A stretch of 64,000 bases of DNA from Sordaria brevicollis. Its lineage: Eukaryota > Ascomycota > Sordariomycetes > Sordariales > Sordariaceae. Shown here in pieces: positions 58,471 through 64,000 of the stretch. Under the pieces are notes generated by a model that did no database searches, was not told the origin of the DNA, and saw only the letters and a program-made list of their open reading frames with translations. Position numbers and translations under genes: made by a program. The stretch is taken from NCBI GenBank assembly GCA_033439795.1, contig JAUTDP010000008.1:1674001-1738000 (forward strand), given 5' to 3'. Every line of letters starts with the position of its first letter. The first letter of the stretch is position 1.

Positions 58471-60469
58471 TCACACATGACCCTCCCTCCTCAAAACCCT
58501 CAACTTCCTCGCACCCCTCGGATGATACCCCAAAAACAGCTCCACCAGCCCCAAATCCTCCCTGGTCATGCCCTCCTCAATGACCAAGTCACCAAACCGC
58601 CAAAAGATGTTGCCCACAGTCGAGTACAGCTCCGCCATCGCCAGCGCCTGGCCCAAGCAGTTCCTGCTTCCTTTGCCGAAGGGGACCATGCACCGCTCTT
58701 GCATACGGATTCTTTCTTCGTCATTTTTGGAGTGAGGGATCCACCGCTCTGGGTCGAAGACGGTCGGGTTGCTACCGAAGGCGATGGGGTCGTGGTGCAT
58801 CATCCAGGCAGACATGGAGATGGATGTCCCCGGGGGAAGGGGGATGGAGTTGAAGGTGGCGCCGGGGGAGGGGATGATGCGTGGGAGATGGCCGGGGAGG
58901 CCGGGGTTGAGTCTAGTGTCCGTTTTGGTTAGTTTTGTGGTACCACGAAGAAGAACGGTCTGACAAGAATTGATGATGGTGGAAGTGGTCGGCAGTTGAA
59001 AAGCAGTAAAGCGGCACAGCATTGCAGTAACAACCAGTTCAGGGGTAAAAGTCAACATACCTCAGCGCCTCCTTGATGACTCCCGTCAAATACGGCAGCT
59101 TTTCCAGCGCTCTCAGATTGATATCCTCTTTTTCCGGGAACACATCCCTCAACTCCTTTCTCAACTTCCCGTAAATCTCCTCACTGCTAATAACCTCAAA
59201 GATCGCCCTTCCAATGGTCGACCCAGTCGTATCCGCGCCAGCCCCCGTCACATTTACCGCATCCGAGAAGACCACGATATCCGATAACTTCTTCGGTCTG
59301 AACTTACTCTCTTTTCCCTCCACCTCCTCATTGTCGTCAAGTGGCAGCGGATCAATCAACTCATGAAAAATCGTCCTCCTCTCCGGACTTACGCCATTTT
59401 CAATCTCCTTCCTCACCCTCGTCACCGTTGCCCTCACCGTCTCCAAACTCTCTATCCATTTCTTAAACGGAGGGAACACTTTGACAGTAAGCCAATCAGG
59501 TATCCAACCAAACATCGTCATCAAAACCGGAAAGGTCTGAAACCAAGGAAACAAAACCTGGACGGTCCTTATCGACTCCTGGAAATCTTCCGCGTCGGTC
59601 AGCTGCTCGAGGTCGAGCTGGTTCCAGCAGTTGGATGACCCGTAGGCGTAGGAGGTGATGATGTCAATGGCGTAGGCGCGGATGGCGTTGTGGATGTCGA
59701 ATATCTTTCTCCGCTTCTTTCCCTCTACTTCTGGGGAGGAAGAATAGAGACAGGACCCAATCAGACCACAAAGCTTGTCGGTTTTGGACTTGATGATACC
59801 CTCTTCTAGTTCGAGGACGGACTTTCGTGAGAAGAAAGGGTTGAGCGCGCCGCGGCGGACGCGGTGCTCGTCGGCTGATTTGACTGTAAGCAACACCGGG
59901 GCGCGGATGGGCCCTTCCATGGCGGCGTAAAAGTCCGGGTCTTTGGGGTATTTGTAGCCGGAGGAGTAGATCTCGGAGTAGTGGGAGGGGTCGGAGAGGT
60001 GCACTTCGTTAGGGGCTATGCGGAGGACGGGGCCTTGTTTGGTCTCATGTGTTAATTAGCGTTGCTTTTGGGTTCTATGTGATAAGGGAGAGAGACACTC
60101 TAGCTTTACGGACGAGTCCTTCGTCCTTTTGGAAGTGAAGGCTTTCTGAACGCTTTGCAAAGGGTTTGGAAAGAGTTTGGAAAGAGTTTGGATAGGCTTT
60201 GGATAGGCTTTGGAAAGGCTTTGGAAAAAGAAAACCGTACCGTATTTGGCATGTAACTTGGGCAACACATGCATAAGCTGTCCTTCTCTGATACCATTGT
60301 GGTAGAGAATCGGCAAGTTGGAAATCGACCAGAGGAAAGGGCCAGGAACGTGGGAAAGAGGATGGAAATATCGACGACGGATCGCAATGACGCTAAACCA
60401 GAAGGCGATGAGCAGTGAGGCATATAGCCACCAAGACCCAGAGGGAAGAAGGTTTGAGATTGGGGCCAT
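58471..60469 (-). CDS. Cytochrome P450 monooxygenase
   Basis: The exons are 60469-60241, 60033-59061 and 58912-58471, giving 547 residues. The introns are GTACGG to ACAAG (207 bp) and GTATGT...CTAAC...CACTAG (148 bp). The start at MAPISNLLPSGSWW gives a membrane anchor (LYASLLIAFWFSVIAI), then HPLSHVPGPF. All class II P450 marks are present: I-helix GAGADTTGST, ExxR in KEALRLNP, PERW in FDPERWIP, and heme loop MVPFGKGSRNCLG. The overall pattern (KYGPVLRIAPNEVHLSD, GALNPFFSRKSV) resembles fungal pisatin-demethylase- or trichodiene-oxygenase-like P450s. These act at the ER on secondary metabolites or xenobiotics; the substrate cannot be assigned. Intron 1 contains a perfect-period 11-bp repeat. 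No other biosynthetic genes lie nearby. Confidence 0.93.
60154..60230. repeat. Intronic 11-bp minisatellite, seven units
   Basis: Seven units of exactly 11 bp of the form TTTGGAWAGRS (from TTTGCAAAGGG at 60154 to TTTGGAAAAAG ending at 60230), differing at one to three positions each. It lies wholly within intron 1 of the P450 gene and, on the sense strand, gives a pyrimidine- and CCAAA-rich tract close to the donor. Confidence 0.93.
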
Positions 60470-61271
60470 GATGGACCGGAAACCGCGAGTCTGTTGAGTA
60501 TCCGAGGATGAAAACGGCTCGTTTCCCCCTTTCACCGTCGCTCGAGGATACAAAATGAGGGGGCAGAGGTGAGTAATATATTTGTCTCCCACTTCTCATC
60601 AGCTCTCTTTCCCTCTAGAACGCTCTCCTTCCTCTCCCTCCTCGTTGATCCTCCATGTCCCTCCTCTTGTAGCATCCCCTCTCTCGTGTTCGTTTCTACC
60701 CCCACCACATATCAACCTTAAAAAGATCTCCTCTTCTTGACATCCCATTTCTGGTCCCTATCCCGAGGAGATGCAGGAGGCTTGGTTTTGAACTCCATTC
60801 AGCACTGCTACCCCCAAGTTTGTATGTGTTCAAGACTATTGCTGATTAAGTAATGATCGTCGACGGTGTTGCAATAGCATCGTAGATAACGAAACATTTG
60901 GCGGATAGTTTCGTTTTGGGCATGTAGCTCGTCGTTTCGTGATGGTGTCGGTAGCACTCGCATCAGTCAGCGCACTGCAGTATGCAGAACGAAAACGAAG
61001 ATTGAGTGCGACCGACACAGGCATTGATTGGTCATTCAGCGTATGGCCCTTTCAGCTCATAACAGCGAATAGAGCATGGCAAGTATCGGGAGGTCTGGGT
61101 ACACTAACACGTAATTCAAAAAATCTCTCGAGGTACTGGAGTAAAACCATCCTGTTCTGAAGCAACAAAAATGTGAAGTCAAGTGTCTTGAAGTCGATTT
61201 CCGTAAAACCGGTTTGCACGCTCGTGTCGAGAGCTTCTTATGGGTTAACTTAGGTGCAAGCTTCAACAACA
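60470..61271. other. Intergenic spacer
   Basis: The promoter of the P450 gene and the 5' flank of the first tRNA-His gene. The first 200 bp after 60600 are CT-rich on the plus strand. No gene seen. Confidence 0.5.
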
Positions 61272-61357
61272 GGGATTGTAGTATAGTGGTCAGTACTTCT
61301 CGTTGTGGTTTCTCACAGCGATCCGAGAGGACCCAGGTTCGATTCCTGGCAATCCCA
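61272..61357 (+). tRNA. tRNA-His (GTG), intron-containing
   Basis: The acceptor stem GGGATTG pairs with CAATCCC, followed by discriminator A. The anticodon stem TCTCG/CGAGA encloses T-T-G-T-G-G, so the anticodon is GTG at 61305-61307. A 14-nt intron (61309-61322) follows position 37. The T-arm CCAGG-TTCGATT-CCTGG holds the B box. A run of five T follows within three bases of the 3' end, as a pol III terminator. Mature length is about 72 nt. A near-identical copy lies inverted at 62551-62636. Confidence 0.93.
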
Positions 61358-61953
61358 CTTTTTGGCGCCTTGGGAACTCTGTCATGACATCTCGTTCTGG
61401 GGTTGAAGAGCCCGGTGCTTCATTCCTTTCTTTTTTTTCTCTTTTTCTTGGTTTTTGTCTTTGAATGATCCAGACCGTGTTTCGAGAGTCCGGCGTCATC
61501 TATTGAACAAGTTAGATTGCGATAGTGGACGGCATGGAGCGTTGCAGTCGTAAAGCTTAGATGCTGCACGAAAACCTTTTGTTCGTCGCAAGTTTCGCAA
61601 TTGGAATTCAGCCGCGAGCAGATGTTCTATTTGTCCTTGGCTCAGCTTTTGTTCCGATGTTTGTCTATGTAGAGTGCGACAAATACGTTTAGCTGGAGTG
61701 TTGTCTTAATTGCATTTCATACTCCGGTTCCTATTTTCGAAATTAGCTTTCCAAATGTAAATAATTGGAATTATACCTCCAAGAACACATCCGTGCGCCA
61801 ATCCTCAGATAGAAAGTCGATCTGAACATTTGAACATCATTTTAACTTCGGGATCTAGCGACGGTTTAGCATGCCACAAAAAAAAGGCGAGGAAAAGTCT
61901 GGGAAGGAAAAAAAGAAACACCACCACCTGAGCATGGTGGTGATGGAATGTTC
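61358..61953. other. Spacer between tRNA genes
   Basis: 596 bp between tRNA-His (plus) and tRNA-Leu (minus). The first bases (TTTTTGGCGCCTT) recur downstream of the second tRNA-His copy. The rest shows no gene. Confidence 0.5.
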
Positions 61954-62059
61954 TGACAAGAGTGGGATTCGAACCCACGCCCTTTCGGACCACGGAACTC
62001 TGAGAGGAGATTAAGGGTTAACCTTAACGTGGCGCCTTAGACCGCTCGGCCATCTTGCC
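61954..62059 (-). tRNA. tRNA-Leu (AAG), intron-containing
   Basis: Read on the minus strand, the acceptor stem GGCAAGA pairs with TCTTGTC (one G-T pair) with discriminator A. The D-arm region TGGCCGAGCGGTCTAAGGC is typical of Leu/Ser class II tRNAs. The stem CCACG/CGTGG encloses T-T-A-A-G-G, giving anticodon AAG (62025-62023). A 26-nt intron (62021-61996) follows, starting TTAACC. The variable arm is TCCGAAAGGGC and the T-arm contains GTTCGAATC. Mature length is about 80 nt. Confidence 0.9.
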
Positions 62060-62550
62060 TTGATGAAAGAACATGGGCAATTGTTGACATTAAGAGCCAC
62101 GGCCGTGGTGTATCGCATCTCCCCAAAACACGATGCGTCGGCTTTTATTGTAGCTCGGTTCAACCCCGTCCGTGCGTTGCGACATGTTTGATAAACGGTT
62201 ATCGAGACTCGAGTTGTCGGGCTCGAATACTAGTTTTTAGTTCGTGGGAAGCTAATAGTGTTTTGAAAGTGGTAGCGGAATTAGTACGTTGATTGAAATC
62301 CCGGTAATAGCGGTCCGTAAGCGGACCCAAACATCTCTGTTGCGTCCACAATTATTTAGTAATAAGTTCTATACGGTTACTACTTAGAGACACTTTCAAC
62401 AAAAACTCCTCAAGTCCTAAATCCAAAATGCAATAAAAAAAGGGGGGAAAGGGCGAACCTCTAGATACCTGCTTGATCAGACACAAGCTGGATGCCCAAA
62501 AACGCAAAAGGGAAAGCGGGGCCTTAAGGACTGAAAGGCGCCAAAAAACA
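62060..62550. other. Spacer between tRNA genes
   Basis: 491 bp between tRNA-Leu and the second tRNA-His. Immediately before 62551 the plus strand carries GGCGCCAAAAAA, which is the T-run terminator and shared flank of the tRNA-His copy read on the minus strand. Nothing else seen. Confidence 0.5.
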
Positions 62551-62636
62551 TGGGATTGCCAGGAATCGAACCTGGGTCCTCTCGGATCGCTGTGAAGAAC
62601 CACAACGAGAAGTACTGACCACTATACTACAATCCC
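62551..62636 (-). tRNA. tRNA-His (GTG), intron-containing, second copy
   Basis: On the minus strand it is identical to the copy at 61272-61357 except for a two-base difference within the 14-nt intron (TTCTTCACAGCGAT here, TTTCTCACAGCGAT there). The same stems, anticodon, B box and discriminator A are present. A run of six T follows within three bases, then GGCGCCTT, also shared with the other copy. The two genes are 1.2 kb apart in opposite orientation with tRNA-Leu between them. Confidence 0.93.
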
Positions 62637-63345
62637 CTTTGTTGAAAAGGTCGGCCGGATGTGGTGTCTATCAGCGAACGGTGGGGAGATGGCAACGTGG
62701 ACACATTTACCGCCCCGCGACTCTGCTGCTCGTCTGCATTGCTATAGGTAGTTGGGAGATCGTTTGCAGAAAGGATATCGTGATATACTGACTAGGTTGG
62801 TCCGTGAATGGTCGAAGTCCCAGGTCTAAGGGAGCTTGCTAATCTTTGCGTGGAGGCGGGTCGTCGTGGAAGGTGAAACTCTGTGACAATGATAATAAGC
62901 CATCTGAATCTTAGGCCGAGTTCCGTGAAGGTGACAAGAACGGCCCGGTAGAACTGAACAACCCCCTTCGCTCCCGTCATTCCACGTCCCACACAAATGC
63001 GTGTTAACCCAAGAGTCGTGTGTATGTTGAATTTTGATTTGACAAGATTGAATGATAGTCGTATGTATGTCAGAAAAGCGCTTGCTGCATAAGCGACCGT
63101 TGTACATGATGCGACGCCTGACGCCAATATGAAATGCAAATACCCATAGATATACCCAGCCGAACAGACGAAACCTCAAGGGAGATGATGAGAGCGGGTG
63201 ATCAATTCTCCATGGCCAGCCATTCATGTTCTTTCCTTCTTTTTTGTTTTTCCCTGTCGATGAAACACATGCCTGACAAGCCTGGGAACACTGGCTATGC
63301 CCACCGAAAGTGCATGCTGTTGTGTTTCTCACACTCGCCCAATAC
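62637..63345. other. Intergenic spacer
   Basis: The 5' flank of the second tRNA-His copy and 3' flank of the SNARE gene. No other gene or repeat recognised. Confidence 0.5.
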
Positions 63346-64000
63346 TCACTTGAGTATAATGATCAGAAGCACCAAGATGATGATTAGTGCAAGGATGATG
63401 CCCATCTGCTTGAACTCTCCGCTGTTGTTCGCTGCCCTTGCAAAGCGTCCGACGCGATCTCTTGCTCGATCAAGTGTGTTTTGATGCCTGTCCACTGCTC
63501 GCTCGCTCTCATCCAGCATCATCACCTGACTGTCCAACTCGTCGCCAATTTGCATACTCAGCTCGCGCTGCCGTGAGATGCTAGCTCCAAGAGCGTCAAG
63601 CTGGGCGTCCTGCTCCTCCAGAATTCGCTGATGATAGGCGTGAATCTGCGTATTGTCCATGTCTTGACCGTCAATGGTGTCACGGTAGCCGGCTGTGTCG
63701 TCGTTCAAGGCGGGGTCATCGCGGTATGGAAGCAGCTGGGAACGCGCAGATTTGTTGCCAGCAGGGGCTTGGGCTTCGAGGTCACTGTTGGGTGACGAGA
63801 AACGGACGGTCTTGGAAGCACGCCGTTCCATAGGCGGGGGTGTTGTCGTGGACGAGGCTAGAGGCTTCGATGACTGGGCATGGGCAAAGTCTTCGGCGAG
63901 AGTAGGGTCATTGGGTTGGGTGAGTGTCGAGGTGGTGGCAGGCGAAGCGTAGCCATGGAACTGGGAGGTGAGGTCGTCGAACTGCTTTTGGAGAGACGAG
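63346..64000 (-). CDS. Qc-SNARE, syntaxin-8/Syn8-like (5' truncated by window end)
   Basis: The minus-strand frame is open to the window edge, so the N-terminus lies beyond 64000. About 218 residues are visible. A Ser/Thr/Pro-rich linker is followed by a SNARE coiled coil of about 55 residues (IHAYHQRILEEQDAQLDAL, ISRQRELSMQIGDELDSQV, MMLDESERAVDRHQNTLDRA), with a Gln in ELDSQ at the expected zero layer. The end is a C-terminal tail anchor (GIILALIIILVLLIIILK) with almost no residues after it. Length and motif order match endosomal Qc-SNAREs of the Syn8/Tlg1 group, which form four-helix bundles for endosome-vacuole fusion. The stop TGA overlaps a GTGAGT donor-like string (AA-GTGAGTATT), so a short extra 3' exon is possible. 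Confidence 0.85.
   Translation of the reverse strand, partial: SSLQKQFDDLTSQFHGYASPATTSTLTQPNDPTLAEDFAHAQSSKPLASSTTTPPPMERRASKTVRFSSPNSDLEAQAPAGNKSARSQLLPYRDDPALNDDTAGYRDTIDGQDMDNTQIHAYHQRILEEQDAQLDALGASISRQRELSMQIGDELDSQVMMLDESERAVDRHQNTLDRARDRVGRFARAANNSGEFKQMGIILALIIILVLLIIILK

Noticed and set aside
55932..60469. Secondary-metabolite gene cluster around the two P450s
   Set aside because: No polyketide synthase, NRPS, terpene synthase, transporter or regulator lies nearby; the neighbours are ama1 and tRNA genes.
1..64000. CRISPR arrays, bacterial operons, phage or intact transposons
   Set aside because: No spaced direct-repeat array, transposase, integrase, reverse transcriptase or terminal repeat was found; spliced fungal genes fill the window.

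Overview
The window reads as nuclear DNA of a filamentous ascomycete, most likely a Sordariales species (Neurospora/Sordaria-like). The genes carry short introns (about 49-207 bp, one of 399 bp) with GTAAGT/GTGAGT/GTACGT-type donors and CTAAC/CTGAC branch sites 10-25 bases before the acceptor. Coding regions favour C at third positions, spacers are long, and single-copy genes alternate freely between strands. The species itself cannot be fixed from sequence reading alone.

Layout, left to right. 0-2 kb: C-terminal part of an AT-hook/SR/RGG nuclear protein. 2-6.1 kb: long spacer, then a small conserved two-exon gene on the minus strand. 6.1-17 kb: 10.9 kb with no convincing gene. 17-24.5 kb: a small probable mitochondrial protein, a Gln/Ser-rich BTB protein, a TauD/TfdA dioxygenase and, convergent with it, the Mediator cyclin ssn8. 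26.2-33.4 kb: a Ca2+-regulated EF-hand mitochondrial carrier and a single-pass membrane protein with a repeat-rich, beta-helix-like outer domain. 33.4-36.4 kb: scattered coding-like fragments that look like decayed genes. 37-41.4 kb: a six-exon Pro/Gln-rich protein followed by an 83-bp tandem repeat, then a PET8-type S-adenosylmethionine carrier. 41.9-49.1 kb: a WDR48/UAF1-type WD40 protein, divergent from a TilS-like tRNA-Ile lysidine synthetase. 50-55.5 kb: the Rab geranylgeranyltransferase alpha subunit bet4, divergent from an AMA1-type meiotic APC/C activator. 55.9-60.5 kb: two cytochrome P450 genes in tandem on the minus strand. 61.3-62.6 kb: three intron-containing tRNA genes (His, Leu, His) with the two His copies inverted. 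63.3-64 kb: C-terminal part of a Qc-SNARE.

Most genes are unrelated housekeeping functions (transcription, mitochondrial transport, deubiquitination, tRNA modification, vesicle traffic, meiosis). I see no operon-like or biosynthetic cluster logic; the two P450s are neighbours but differ strongly from each other. Intron-exon models were built by hand from splice signals and frame continuity. The least certain point is the first intron of the BTB gene. No clearly new defence, mobile or secretion system was found. The best leads are the decayed-gene interval at 33.7-36.4 kb, the TSG-repeat membrane protein, the P450 with an aberrant heme motif, and several structured repeats.
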